Shown here: one piece after another, positions 1 to 11,718 of the stretch
Layout of the letters: each line of letters opens with the position of its first letter
How positions within the stretch are numbered: position 1 is the stretch's first letter
Assembly (NCBI GenBank): GCA_947652605.1
Contig: OX393581.1
Span: forward strand, 50,367,924-50,431,923
Length of the DNA: 64,000 bases
Origin: Elmis aenea
Lineage: Eukaryota > Arthropoda > Insecta > Coleoptera > Elmidae
Direction: 5' to 3'
The notes under the pieces: model-generated
Database searches by the model: none
What the model was told of the DNA's origin: nothing
The model's input: the letters and a program-made list of their open reading frames with translations, nothing else
Made by a program: the position numbers and the translations under genes

Positions 1-287
1 TAAAAAGTATGGGCACGTGTTTGCTATTTTTAAGTGTAATTCAATAAAATCCAATTGAACTTGAGTTTTTGGTTGTTTTTTGTTTGACCGACAGTCCGAG
101 CCACGTGCCCGTAAAGTTAACTTTGAAACTTGAAGCGCTTCTAAAATAAAATCAAGTACGTTATAAAGTGTAATTCCCAAAGTCTTCGCCACAAACACAA
201 ATTAAACAGTCTGAGTGCATTAAAACTGTATGGGCTAGCGGTTCCACAATATTTCATGTTCAATATTGTAATAAACCCTCTAGTGTA

Positions 288-1742
288 CAGGGTGAACCAA
301 ATTCGAATGTTTTACGAGGTATTTCGGTTACCGTAATAGTTAGCGAAAATCTGATATCGGTCTCTTGGGCTATTTTTGTGAGAAAAGAACGCCTATGTAA
401 TCAGATTTTTTGCATAGCTTTCCATTTTGGCACTATAGACAAAAAATGGAATTTTATCATTTAAAAAAATGTATTATAACTTTTATAAATTAAGCTTTAA
501 TATTAAAATAAAATATTATCCATGGCCAATTTTTTAAAGCGAGTGGTAGTAGTGATAAAAGAAAAATAGACAAGGAAGAGAAAAACAGAGAAGAAGGCGG
601 AATATCCAGAACTAGTAATCAGATCACCAGATCAAGCAAAAACCAAAGGTTCAACGGAAGAAAAACAAATGAATAAATTAGCAAAAGTAATTAACCAATT
701 GGTGGAAGCAGTTATGAAGATAAGGGAAGAACAAAAAGCATTTAGGGAGGAATTTATTGCAACAAAAAAAGAAAACGAAGAGCTTAGAAAAAATATGCTC
801 AGCTTAGAAAACAGAATAGAAGAAACAGAAAAAAAATAAAAGAAATATAACATCGGGATAAATGGAGCAAAATTTGATAAAAGTAACGGGACAGCAGGTA
901 TGGAATATCTAGATCAAAATTTAGGAGCCAAAGTAAATATCAAACAGATGTATGAGGTTGGTCAAAAATATGGAAAAGTATGACAATAGCAACGATGAGT
1001 ATATGGGAGGACAAAATAAAGATAATGCAGTATAAGAGCAGATCAAAAGATCAAAACGTTTGCATACACAATGACCTAACAGTAAAAGAAAGAGAAATAC
1101 AAAGAAAAATCAGAGAAGAGGCAGAAAAAGAAAGAAAAAAGGGCATTAGGTATAAAACAAAACAAAAAAAAACAAAATATGTTTGTATAAATATTTTCAT
1201 TTTGATATGCTTAATTTTATCATTTTCTTCCTTATCACCAACCAGGTAGTGTTTGGTGGTAGAAACACTACTTGTACGTTGGGATGTCTCAAATCTTGTG
1301 TGTGACCTGGAGCATTATCTATTAGTAACAGCACCTTAAAAGCTAAATTCTTCTTTAAATAAATTTCAACCTCTGGCACAAAATACTTTAAAAACCATTC
1401 TCTAAATAAATCTCCAGTTTCTGAATACATACATGCGTTAAATACAAAGAAGTACAGTGTTATACGAGGGATTCCGCAAATTTCTGATCGTGTTTGAGCG
1501 AAACCGTGTTGTATGATACCGTGCTGTAGGAGGGTTACCTGTATTTTAATAAATAAAGAAGTTATAGCAAATTTTCATTAAACGATGAAATTTCATTTTT
1601 CGTCTGTAGGAAAGCGATATAAAAAATCTGATTAAACAGGCGTTCTTTCTCAAAAAAATAGTCCAAGAGACCGATATCAGATTTCGCCAATTATTACGGT
1701 AACCGAGATACCTCGTAAAAGATTAGAATTTGGTTCACCCTG
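288..1742. mobile_element. TA-flanked TIR element (Tigger/pogo-like), derelict
   Basis: The ends are long imperfect inverted repeats of about 130-180 bp. The left begins CAGGGTGAACCAAATTC at 288 and the right ends with its complement at 1742. TA lies on both sides (286-287 and 1743-1744), as expected for the Tc1/mariner/pogo group. On the - strand, 1430-1197 encodes part of a DDE transposase with the motifs LLIDNAPGH and VVFLPPNTT, typical of Tigger/jerky-like proteins. The N-terminal DNA-binding part is not visible. A LINE ORF1-like piece (about 545-1190) fills the rest. It lies in the last intron of sphingomyelinase copy A. Superfamily is well supported; family is not known. Confidence 0.75.
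545..1190 (+). mobile_element. LINE ORF1-like fragment nested in the TIR element
   Basis: Broken + strand reading frames encode a lysine/glutamate-rich coiled-coil segment (about 665-840), then a segment ending with NDLTVKEREIQRKIREEAE (about 1070-1128). That NDLT...REIQ...IR pattern recurs in proteins encoded near endonuclease/RT genes of insect non-LTR retroelements. Stops and frame changes break it, and no RT domain is attached. It ends in an A-rich stretch. Assignment to a LINE is from remembered family resemblance. Confidence 0.45.
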
Positions 1743-2577
1743 TACAACCCTGTACAACCCTGTGATATAGTAAAATGAATCAACATTTTTTTTTGTCTGT
1801 TAATTTTTTACTTATCAGCTGGTTTTTGCTTTGTTTTGGCTTGAAGTGATGAAGCTTTTAAAATAAATAATTACGTTTAATTTGCTCTTAAATAAAATGA
1901 CCTAGAAAGTTTCACTGCACATGGAGACTCAGACAATTACCCGTGGCAATAAAAGATTCTTCCAAGAAAAGCTAACAAATTTTACATCTGCAATGTGTAT
2001 GACTGTAATGTTTAATTTCCAAGACACTGACTTAGAAATTTACAGTGCATTAATAAAAACGAGTGTAATTTTTATGCCCTCCCTATAATAAAGTTTTATT
2101 GTCGGAAAACTAATTGCACAACAATTAAATGTTGTTTTTCAAAATTTAGTTCCACACCCCATCTGCAAAATTAAAACAAGTAACTTTTTTTGTAATTACG
2201 TTGTCAGTAATCTTTAATGAATTAGATGAAACGGAATAAATTAACTCAAGACCTTTCCAGATTTTAACGCTGTCCTAGTTTCGGGCGAAGTTTCATGAAA
2301 TTTCTTCAATTAAATGGCATTTCTATCCGAATCTAATAGTGTTGAGCCACCTGCAGTGCTCCATAGTCGTAGTAGGCGAGCAATCCGCCTTCTATTTTGC
2401 ATGACAATAAGTCAAATAATCGGGCCAGTGCAATCAGCTCGACTTTGAAATCCAAGCGTTAACGAATTTAGTAATTTATCTATGTATATTGGCTAGAATA
2501 ATTTCCTAAATGTAGCCAGAGAAATTTGTACGTAATTTTCAAGACTAATTGTTAGTGTAATTTTTGTCTTGTTTTAG

Positions 2578-2725
2578 ATATAGAATTAGATTGGCGGACT
2601 CTTCCTTAGCTGAAGGTTGTGACGATGAGTGCATGCTCGATGATTTATGCAGAATTGTTACATCGGAGTATGGTGATTACACTCAGTGTGACGCTATAAC
2701 TGCTTTATTTTATTCAGCAAAATAA
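2578..2725 (+). CDS. Acid sphingomyelinase copy A, last exon only
   Basis: This is the terminal coding exon of a fourth, mostly off-window sphingomyelinase gene. A GTTTTAG acceptor precedes 2578, and the frame (entered in phase 2, finishing an Arg codon) runs to TAA at 2723-2725. The peptide holds the conserved C-terminal cysteine pattern, with LAEGCDDEC, then LDDLC, then TQCDAIT. It lines up residue for residue with the last exon of copy B (16507-16666) and is more like B than like C or D. A polyadenylation signal AATAAA is at 2765-2770. Exon 9 is not seen in the first 2577 bases, so the preceding intron is over 2.5 kb and carries the Tigger-like element. Family assignment is secure through the three downstream copies. 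Confidence 0.85.
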
Positions 2726-3113
2726 CTAAATAAGAAATGAAATGTATGATGTATACTTTCCTTAAATAAAGATTTTTTTCTGTTAGCGCTCTAAAGACGG
2801 TTACATTGATATCACACAGTGAACGTACAAAAATACGCAAATAAGCGAATGACCGTTTTATGGTCAACACAACTTAGGAAATTTTACGGTTTTCCCGGGT
2901 TTGACCACCTCCGGATAAACATGCTTTTTTTTCACAAAATATTGGACGTCACGCAATTGTTTTTCGCGAATAAAAAATTAGACATTTGATTTAATTGTTT
3001 TTCATTTTATATTATTGTTTTTAGACATCCGCAATTCCAAAACACATACTTTCATAGCTTTTAAATCATTTGATTAAAAAGTCAGAAGCCTTAAAAAACA
3101 TTTAAGAAGTATA

Positions 3114-4837
3114 CAGGGTGTTCCTGATTACATTTCCAGCATGGGGATCTCGCTTATTATAAGAGATAGAGGTTTGTTTAATGTAGATTAATTGTTCTTT
3201 AGTATGAGGGGAGCCAGATTCCATTTTTAAAAGTACAAATTCTTCGTGCTCCAGATGTTATAGCAAAAAATATGAAAATGTCGAATTTCTTTTTTCTCTC
3301 ATAACTTTTTTGTCTTAATCAATTTCATTTGTACCTTCTGAAGGTACTTTTTTATGTAGAATGTAACTGTTACCTTAGATTTTTTTATCACTCTTCATTT
3401 TTAAGATGTTACTCCTTCACCTTCATTTTTTCTTATGGGCCTTTAAGTTAGCTTTGGAATGGTTCAATGTGTTTTTTTTCCCCCTCTTTTCAACGATATA
3501 CCATATGTTATATCTATTTTTGTAAATAACTCAGGAACTGAAGAAAACCGTATTTTACCGATATTAACTTAAAATAATATTAATAAAATACAAAGGAACA
3601 ATGAAGTTAGGGGTAATACCTCAAATTGAAGAGCGTTAAAAAAATCTAAGGTAATAATTACATTCTACATAAAAAAATATCTTCAGAAGGTACAAATGAA
3701 ATTGTCCTAATGATTAAGAGAAAAAAGTTATGAGAGAAAAAAGAAATTCGACATTTTCATATTTTTTGCTATAACATCTGAAGCACGAGGAATTTTGTAC
3801 TTTTAAAAATTGATTGTGGCTCCTCTCATTCCAAGGAATAATTCATGTAATTTAAACAAACCTGTAATTCTTACAATGATATGCAGATGATACGTTAATT
3901 TCGGTATCAGGTGAAGATTTACAAACAACAGTTAATGTCATAAACGAAGATTTAATTGAAGTAACAGATTGGTTTAAAGCTAATAAACTGGAGTTGAATG
4001 TATCTAAAACAAAATGCATGGTAATAGGTAGTACACAATTCAGCAATATGTCAAATGTTAACGTATTTATAGATAATAATAAAGTAGAGATAGTTGAAGA
4101 GTTTAAATACCTAGGGGTAATTATAGATAATCATTTAAAATTTAAAAAGAACATAGATTATATTGTAAAAAAAGTTGGTGCAAAAATTAGTTATTTTGGG
4201 AGAATATCGAATAAATTAAACTTTGAAGCTAGGATATTGGTATATCATACAATAATAGAACCATACTTTAATTATTGCAGTAGCATAATATTTCTAAGTA
4301 ATGAGGGGGATCTGAAAAAATTACAAAAGCAGCAAAACAGAGCTTTGCGTATCATATTACAGTGTTCTAAATTAACTAAAATTGAATATATGCATAATAA
4401 GTTGGGGTTCCTTAATATATGGCAAAATACAGTGTATAACGTTTTGGTTCTAATATATAAATGTATAAACAATATGATGCCAGGATATATGAGTAAATAT
4501 CTGATATACAACAAAGAACAGCATGATTATGAAACAAGACAAAGAGAACATTTTAGACTGCCTAAATGTAAAAAAAGTAGTACACAGAACTCGCTCTATT
4601 ACAAAGGGCTTAAATTATTTAATCAATTACCAAACGAATTAAAATATTCTGTTAATCTGCATGCATTTAAAGAAGGTTGTAAGACCCATGTAAAACTGCA
4701 ATTTTAATTTGAAGTACTAGTTGTAAAGATTGATGTATAAATAGTTTCTTTTATAACTAAATAAAGCCTATTATTATTATTATTATTATTATTATAAGCG
4801 AGATCCCCATGCTGGAAATGTAATCTGGGACACCCTG
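3114..4837. mobile_element. TA-flanked long inverted-repeat (fold-back) element, split by a LINE
   Basis: It starts CAGGGTGTTCC at 3114 and ends GGGACACCCTG at 4837, with TA on each side (3112-3113, 4838-4839). The left arm, including GCATGGGGATCTCGC, a run ending ATATGAAAATGTCG and CCTTCTGAAGGTA, reappears in reverse complement at about 3650-3870 and 4795-4837. The right arm is interrupted by an inserted LINE 3' end. No transposase is seen, so it is non-autonomous. Confidence 0.8.
3876..4796 (+). mobile_element. 5'-truncated Jockey/CR1-like LINE (RT C-terminal half)
   Basis: One open frame runs from about 3880 to the stop at 4705-4707. It opens with the reverse transcriptase catalytic motif YADDT (3880-3894) and continues with the usual downstream landmarks: WFKANKLELN, KTKCMVIG, FKYLGVIID and a conserved C-terminal region with ALRIIL. 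Everything upstream of YADD is missing, which is typical of incomplete target-primed reverse transcription. The 3' end is AATAAAG followed by an (ATT)n tail at about 4769-4796. It sits inside one arm of the fold-back element. The frame is uninterrupted over about 275 codons, suggesting a relatively young insertion. Confidence 0.85.
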
Positions 4838-6363
4838 TATAATTATATCGAGAGTCGGAAAAGCTGCACAAATTTATATTTATTTTGTTTTCTTTTAAAT
4901 CTTGTTCTTTATTATCATTATTTATAATTTATGAAAGACTTCTTATTGCTTTTGTTTTTTGATAATGTTTTCAAAGGCTTCTTTGATAATTATATTTGCC
5001 TCTTTTGTAAAAAAAATTCTTCGCAAGTATAGTTAAAATATATATCATGCGATGAAGATATTCTAGACTTCAAATCTAACATTTAAGAGTAAATGATGCC
5101 CATTGAATAGGAAAATTAACCGAAAACTCAAATTTTAATAACAAATGAATACATAATGAAAAACCTAATAGCATTTTTAGGGATTTACAACCTTCTAAGG
5201 ATTTTAACTTAACACCAGAGTTTTGTTTCTTAAAATAAAAAAGTTATAGGTCTGAAGTGTACTTAAATATTGAACCCTGTTCATGAAGTTTAGAGTTTCT
5301 CATAATTTTTTGACGCACCTCCTCTCAATTTGTTAGAGTGTGCCAATACAGCGTTGGTTGTACAAAACATAAAATTAGCAATAAAAAACAAATAACCATA
5401 AAGACGTACCATTTCAATTTGGAAAAAGTCGTGGATTATTTGCAAATTGTGAATATCTCGCAGTTGAGCGATTTATAAAAATAGAAAGTCTCTACAAATA
5501 ATTTCAAACGAAGTCATGAAACTTTCAACAAAAAAGACTGAAACATTTTCCACTTGTTCACGTTTGATGGTTTAAAAATAGCAAATATGAAGCAACCGGC
5601 TAATATAATGTGGGATTTGATTTGTTTATATTGACTTGATGTTTAGGTATTGAAGTGGAAGTAATGATAGTTGCTGCGGAAGTTCTGTGTATTTTACTGT
5701 AAAGCCAATTAGCAAATCTCTGCATGGATTGTTCAACCGAATATAACCAAGTTATTATTGGGCTTGTCGAGCTTAACAGCATAAATTCATATGATGAATT
5801 TGTGTGTGAGATTATAGGTGCATATCTGTATGATTGGCAGTCAAGGAGATATAACGGTATTCAAATTATTCCAACAATGTAGTTGTGAAAGCCACTATGG
5901 GTATTATTGGGCAATTCACATTCCTTTAAATAATTAAAACATAACTGGTAATTCTTTCGGTTAGTTAAGTGAAAGATTTATTGCTGTAAATGGTTGCAAT
6001 TTCATTTGCAAATTATAATGAAACAGACTTCAAGCCTCACAGCAATTAATAAGTTAATGGATAATATTTGAATGTTATGAGATGACGCAGATTAATAAGA
6101 TGCATAAACATGGTGCAGTGATTTGTCCGGTAGAACTTGATAGACAAAGGAGCGAGGCAAAGATCATGGCAAATACGATACTAAAAAATGTTAAGGGAAG
6201 TCATTTATTTATCAACGGTGATTATACAGAGAAGAAATGAGAAATGCAAAGGTAAATCAAAATAGTAGGAAATACTGAAAGAGAAACTGGTAATTGAAGG
6301 GGAGGAATGGAATAGAGTTAAGATAAAGAAAACCTAGAAAAATCGAAAAATTGAAAAGTAAAC
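4838..6363. other. Intergenic, no feature recognised
   Basis: AT-rich sequence between the fold-back element and the next LINE. Open frames are short and show no recognisable family. Confidence 0.5.
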
Positions 6364-7092
6364 TTGTGGTGGCTAGTAGGGATGATGACCAGGCAGGCTA
6401 TGAGAATGAAAAATAAAACAGGTAAAATCAGATTTGGAAAATGGGTTATGGGAATACTCTTTTCTATTTTTGGCTTTGGTCTTCCAGTCTCTTACGCCCT
6501 TTATTTCAAGTCTGATAGAACTGTTTCTCTCCACCGTCTTCTCGGTCGACCTTTCTTGTTCTTGTGAATTTGGTGTTTTCGAGGCTATTGTTTTTGGTGT
6601 TCGTCCATCTGCCATTCTTTCGATACGACCCAGCCACTGTAATCTTTTCGCTTTGCTGGTCCCTTATATATCTCATAGATTTCCCTGTTTGTTCCTCTCC
6701 CATACCCTTGTTCTGTTTGCCTTCCTCCCAACACTCTTCTAAGTATTTTCCTCTCCCATCTCTGCACTCTTTCCTGTGTTTTCTTATTCAGTATCCAAGT
6801 TTTGCAGGCATATAGTGCTGTTGGTGGCATTACTGTTTTGTAAAGGCGGAATTTAGCATCTTTAGATAGCTGTTTCGCTCTTAGTGGTTGGTTCAAGGCT
6901 CCGGCACATTTATTAATCTCGTCTCTATTGCTTTTTATTCATCAAAGTTATTGGTTATTTTGGCACCCAGATAGACAAACTCGTCTACTTCTTCCATACT
7001 CATTTTTTCCAATATTGTTGTTATTTCTAGGATTGTATTCTGCGACTTCCTCCAATAGACATAACTTTACATTTTTCTGGTTTAATTGCAAC

Positions 7093-8323
7093 CAGGGTGG
7101 ATAAAAATCATGATTTTTTTTTAAAAAATCAAAAAAATCGATTTATTTGATTTAAATCAGATTTTTTTGATTTAAATCAAATGTACCATATTATCGAATT
7201 TAGTGACATGCTATTATTCACATGCTATTTCTGTTTTGTGCTAATATATTTAATAACCAATATATTTAATTCATTGGTGTATTTTTGTCAAAATGAAAAA
7301 TTAAATATAATGATTAAGAATTTTGAAAAAATCAGTGCTAAATGGTGATCCTTAATTATAATTACATACAGGGTGAGTCATTAGTGCGGGATCGGTCGAT
7401 TGTGGCTAAACGGCTTGAGATATGAAGTTGATTCAAATGCTATTTTATACAGTTTTTTCTAAACAACACAATAAAAATATTTTCAAATATACAGGGTGGG
7501 TCACCTTTCTGGAACTAATAGCAACTTTTATATTTCAAATACAACACCCAATTTTTTATTTAATATTTTTGACCGCCTTAATTCTAGTTTTGCATTAATA
7601 TAAAATACTACAGGTTTTTATACGGCGTTGTAAAAAAAAAAAAATCCAAATTATTCAAGGTTTTTTTAAAGTCTTTATTTAAAAAATTCTCCTGAAGTTA
7701 TTTTGAAGTACAGAGTTTTAATTTGGTATGGACATGCAGAAAAAATTTCTCTGTTCGCTCGATATGAAAAAATTTGAATCACACATACAGGGGTGTTTAT
7801 AAATACGTGGCAACTTGCATGATTTTCAAAAGCTCGTAACTCGATTTTTTCAAATACAAACCCCTGTATTTTTTATGTCATCGAATTCGTCTTAAAAGAG
7901 CTTCATATTTTGTTAAGTATGTCCTATACCCAAAACTCATACTTTTCGAGATATTCGACATTTTTCTTCAAATCGTTATTGAAGCAATAGAGTGCCGTGA
8001 AAATTGAAAAAACTGACTGTTCACTTCGCTAACGTCCAAAACTTGTCATTTATTTTTTGAATTATTGCATTTCCACAATTCCACAATTACTTTACAAGAG
8101 CAAATTGATATGGTTTATTCACCATTTCGTGTATTTAATTACTAATAGTAATACAATTTTGTTTTATTATAAATATTAATTGTACTCATATAATCTGTGA
8201 TTTAAATTGTTTTTTTTTTAAATAAGTTGATTTAAATCAATGATTTTTTTAAAAAAATCACTTGATTAAAATCATGATTTAAATCGTGATTTAAATCAAT
8301 TGATTTAAATCTGCTCAACCCTG
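7093..8323. mobile_element. hAT-type element with perfect 8-bp target duplication
   Basis: Ends are CAGGGTGGATAAAAATC on the left and the complement of CAGGGTTGAGCAGATTT on the right. The 8-bp direct repeat ATTGCAAC flanks it exactly (7085-7092 and 8324-8331), diagnostic of hAT transposition. The subterminal zones are packed with TGATTTAAATCA-like palindromes at both ends (about 7110-7180 and 8200-8310). No transposase remains. The interior holds a further repeat beginning CAGGGTGAGTCATTAG at 7369. Confidence 0.85.
7369..7800. repeat. Modular CAGGGTG repeat, copy 1
   Basis: It begins CAGGGTGAGTCATTAG at 7369, with a second CAGGGTG box at 7492. It closely matches 26439-26660 for over 200 bp, including ATCGGTC(G/C)ATTGTGG and GGAACTAATAGCAACTTTT. 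The outer boundary is uncertain. It is nested in the hAT element. Confidence 0.6.
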
Positions 8324-8650
8324 ATTGCAACCCAATCTTAACAGCCTCCTCCACCAATCTGTTTGTCGCGTGTTCTAATTCCTTTATATTTCTGGCTATA
8401 ATGGCGATGTCGTCTGCATGTCCCACTATTTGATGGCTCTTGTATATTATATCTCATCCCCGGTTCAGACTGCTGCTTCTTATTATCTTTTCTAGTGTTA
8501 TGTTGAACAGTAAAGTTGAAAGGGGATCCCCTTGGCGTAATCCACTTCTCACTATGAAATTTTCTGAAGTTTGACCTTTCGCCATTGCATTTTTTGTTTT
8601 TAGAGTCATATTAATTAATCCTTCTAGCTTTGGAGGTACTGAAACTCTTT

Positions 8651-10989
8651 CATACTTTAATTTTTATTAAAATAAAAAATAAAATGTGTACCTATATTGG
8701 AATAGGACAGCAAAGAAAATTGATCCGCCAATAAAACGTACAATTATTCTTTGGAAGACAACATATTATTGCATCGCTTATCAAACTCATTCATTTGATT
8801 TATAAATAAAAGTATGAGAAAACTTTAAATTAACTTTAAATAACTTTATTATTTAAGTTTACCAGAAATTGTTGACGCTACCCAAGCCCACAATTATAGT
8901 TGTACTAAGTGAACGCTAGTTACATTAATTTATAATTATATAAACAGACCCTACTAATAAACTTTACAACAGTAGTTATTTAGGAGCAAGTTACTAATTC
9001 AGAACTAGCCCAAAATTATCGCTGCGCCAACTTCTACCTTGAAATAATTGTCCGAAAAGAAACTGAAATCTGTTGAATACAATTACGTAAAGCTAAATGC
9101 GATTTAAAATTTATTAGTGAACCATTAACTCTCATAATTACTCCCTTAGATGAAAGAGTCAATCTTTAGGGCATTTCAGAGACGATCTCCGTGATTTGTA
9201 GCATTAGACAAGTCATCGATCTGAATCAAGAGCTTACGGAGCCTTGGGAGTTTTTGAAATACTACAAGTCAGACCGCTGTCAGGGCTAAATTATTCACCA
9301 AGGGGCGCAACACTAGATTGAGACAATGTTAATCGCATCTAAGCTAAACAAGCATTATTGTCGCTAAAATAAATTACGGTCGAAAAATTCTGTTAATTAA
9401 TGGCATGTTTAGAAAGGACAACAAACTTTTGTATCACTCAATAAATGCAATTATTGATGAAGTATCTTCTGAAGTTGTTTGTGATTATATTTGGTGAACA
9501 ATGGAGCTAAATATAGTAAAATAAAGCAATGAATTGTATTGTCAATAATTTTGTAAGTATTGTTTTATTATTACGAGGGGAACTCGTAGAGATAGTCTTT
9601 GATCGTAATATTATTTTCAAGGATTTAGCGCAAATATGAACAAACACAGAATAACTTTCGTGAGTAACTGAGAACATATCAAAATATTTCTCCTTTTACA
9701 CAATCCTTTCAGTCCCGTTAATAACAGGTTACCCTGAAACGATGCCTTGTTTTCCAAAATTTTGAACCCATTCTGAATTTCTTAGGAGTTTTTCTAATTC
9801 TAATCTATTTGACTGTAGTTGTCACAGTTAGATCAAGTTTATATATAGAAACCACTGACCATTGATTCCAAATGAAATCATAATATTTTTGAACAGGTTA
9901 AAACAAAATTAAAGTTGCATTTTTTGAGGCAACTGAATTGATAGAAGTTGCTTTTACAACAGTTGCTTTTTTCTAGTATTTACTGTATCTATTAATTAAT
10001 TAAAATGATATTTTGTGTTGCGACTTGCTATATATTAGTTTGTTTTGATCCAATTCGGAAATAAATCAAATCCCAATAAATGTCAAGATAAAATGTTCAT
10101 CCTGAAAAACCCCGAAACACACAAAAACTAATTAGCAACGAGAATCTCATTCCTTGGTATTCGAAAGACGGCGAGGTCTATCGTCTGGCTTTGCACACTT
10201 TCAAATAAATTTTGCCCAGACAGCTTATAACACATAAAGGCCAATTAAAATTAAAGGCTCAAAAAAATTCTTGTATGAGGTGAATGAAATCCTTTGAGGA
10301 AAGTAATATTAAATGAGCTTTTTTTTAAACTAAATTTGATTTGTTAAATGATTATAGGCCCGATGCCAATTACTTTAATTGTGTATATTAAAAACGTGTT
10401 TTTATGACGATCTAATTTAAAAATATATTTAAAAATTAAAACAAACAACTATAAGTGTAACTATACAATGTAAATAAAAATTGCGTGCTTCAAATGTCAC
10501 AATTTATCATTTTAAGAGACACTTCACATTTCGCAATGAAACATATTTCGTTAATGGTTGTGATGAATGTTTGACACTTGAAAACCGTTAAAAATATCTC
10601 GACACTTAATGGGAGATCTACAATGATATAAAATTCAAGTACCTCGCAATCTTAACAAAAATAAACGTTGTGAGAATTCTAAACGACCTTTGTTCTTAAT
10701 TCGTAAAAATTGTTTGACTTCGAGAGAAAGAATCTCGATAAATTTTTTTTTTTTTAAATCTACGCTTGTAGCGTTCTGAAATATTAAAACTGGTCTATAA
10801 GAGACCAACCATTAGCGCTTTTTTTGGGGTTGAGGTTGCTTTTGATTTCGTTTGCACCCTCTATTGGCGTGAATGGTAGTATTGCCTCATTTTCCTGATT
10901 CACAAAATCTCGATAAATATCTTTAAATAATAAACATTGTTAAGGCAAAACAATGGATGTTGACAAACTCCTTTGTTAAAAAAAACAAT
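8651..10989. other. Intergenic, no gene recognised
   Basis: Unique-looking AT-rich DNA. No open frame with family resemblance and no RNA gene was recognised. Confidence 0.45.
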
Positions 10990-11508
10990 GAGCATAATAA
11001 ACATGTCCTGAAAATTTCAAGACAATATCATAAGCAGTTAAAATATTATTCGCGAATATGTTTCGAGACGAGCATAACAGTAAAGAAATTTTAATTTTTC
11101 GAATTAATTGTTGAAGTTTCTTACAGACAAAACATTGGATAATTTCCTAAACCGTTATTTTGTTATGAATGAGCATAATAAACATGTCCTAAAAATTTTT
11201 AGACAATATCCTAAGCAGTTAAAAAATTATTCGCGAATATGTTTCGAGACGAGCATAACAGTAAAGAAATTTTAATTTTTCGAATTAATTGTTGAAGTTT
11301 CTTACAGACAAAACATTGGATAATTTCCTAAACCGTTATTTTGTTATGAATGAGCATAATAAACATGTCCTGAAAATTTCAAGACAATATCTTAAGCAGT
11401 TAAAAAATTATTCGCGAATATGCGTTTTAATACAAGATGAAACTTAAAAAATTTTGATTTTTCGAGTTAATTGTTGAAGTTTTTTACAGACAAAACATTG
11501 GATAATTT
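10990..11508. repeat. 181-bp tandem repeat, about 2.9 copies
   Basis: The unit begins GAGCATAATAAACATGTCCT at 10990, 11171 and 11352, an exact 181-bp step both times. It also contains TTATTCGCGAATATG, TTAATTGTTGAAGTTT and CAGACAAAACATTGGATAAT. Copies 1 and 2 are nearly identical; copy 3 is more diverged (for example around 11420-11450) and fades at about 11508. The array ends roughly 210 bp upstream of the copy B start codon. Confidence 0.9.
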
Positions 11509-11718
11509 CTTTGTTTTCTTCTTAATTTTCTTTTCAATAATATTAATATCTTAATAAGTGGAATTTCGTGCATTTTCGTTGTAATTTTTAATACGTTCAT
11601 CTCGTAGATAAGTTTATAAGTAGCCACTAAACACTTATGTTCGCATTTTGCAATGCAAACACTCACAATTTAACGATTTGATAGATTCCTCTAGTACAGT
11701 TCCAGTAATAAAAAGACA

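Larger units (their letters stand above)
6364..8650 (-). mobile_element. Degenerate LINE with a hAT element inserted into its RT gene
   Basis: On the - strand, 8640-8332 encodes RT motifs: a broken QGDPL-like box near 8535-8520, then GHADDIAIIA at about 8424-8395 (the A/GADD catalytic box). After removal of the hAT insertion (7093-8323) and one target copy, the frame resumes at 7084. It continues through the C-terminal region to about 6500, including LYKTVMPPTALYACKTW and the ILRRVLGG block. Several stops and shifts are present, so it is dead. Many short + strand frames at 6364-6815 are shadows of it. Confidence 0.75.

Noticed and set aside
6364..6815. Four overlapping + strand open frames up to 102 codons
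   Set aside because: They lie opposite a LINE RT C-terminal coding region on the - strand and show no independent family resemblance.
10990..11508. Possible CRISPR-like array
   Set aside because: Units are contiguous 181-bp tandem copies with no spacers, in eukaryotic DNA.
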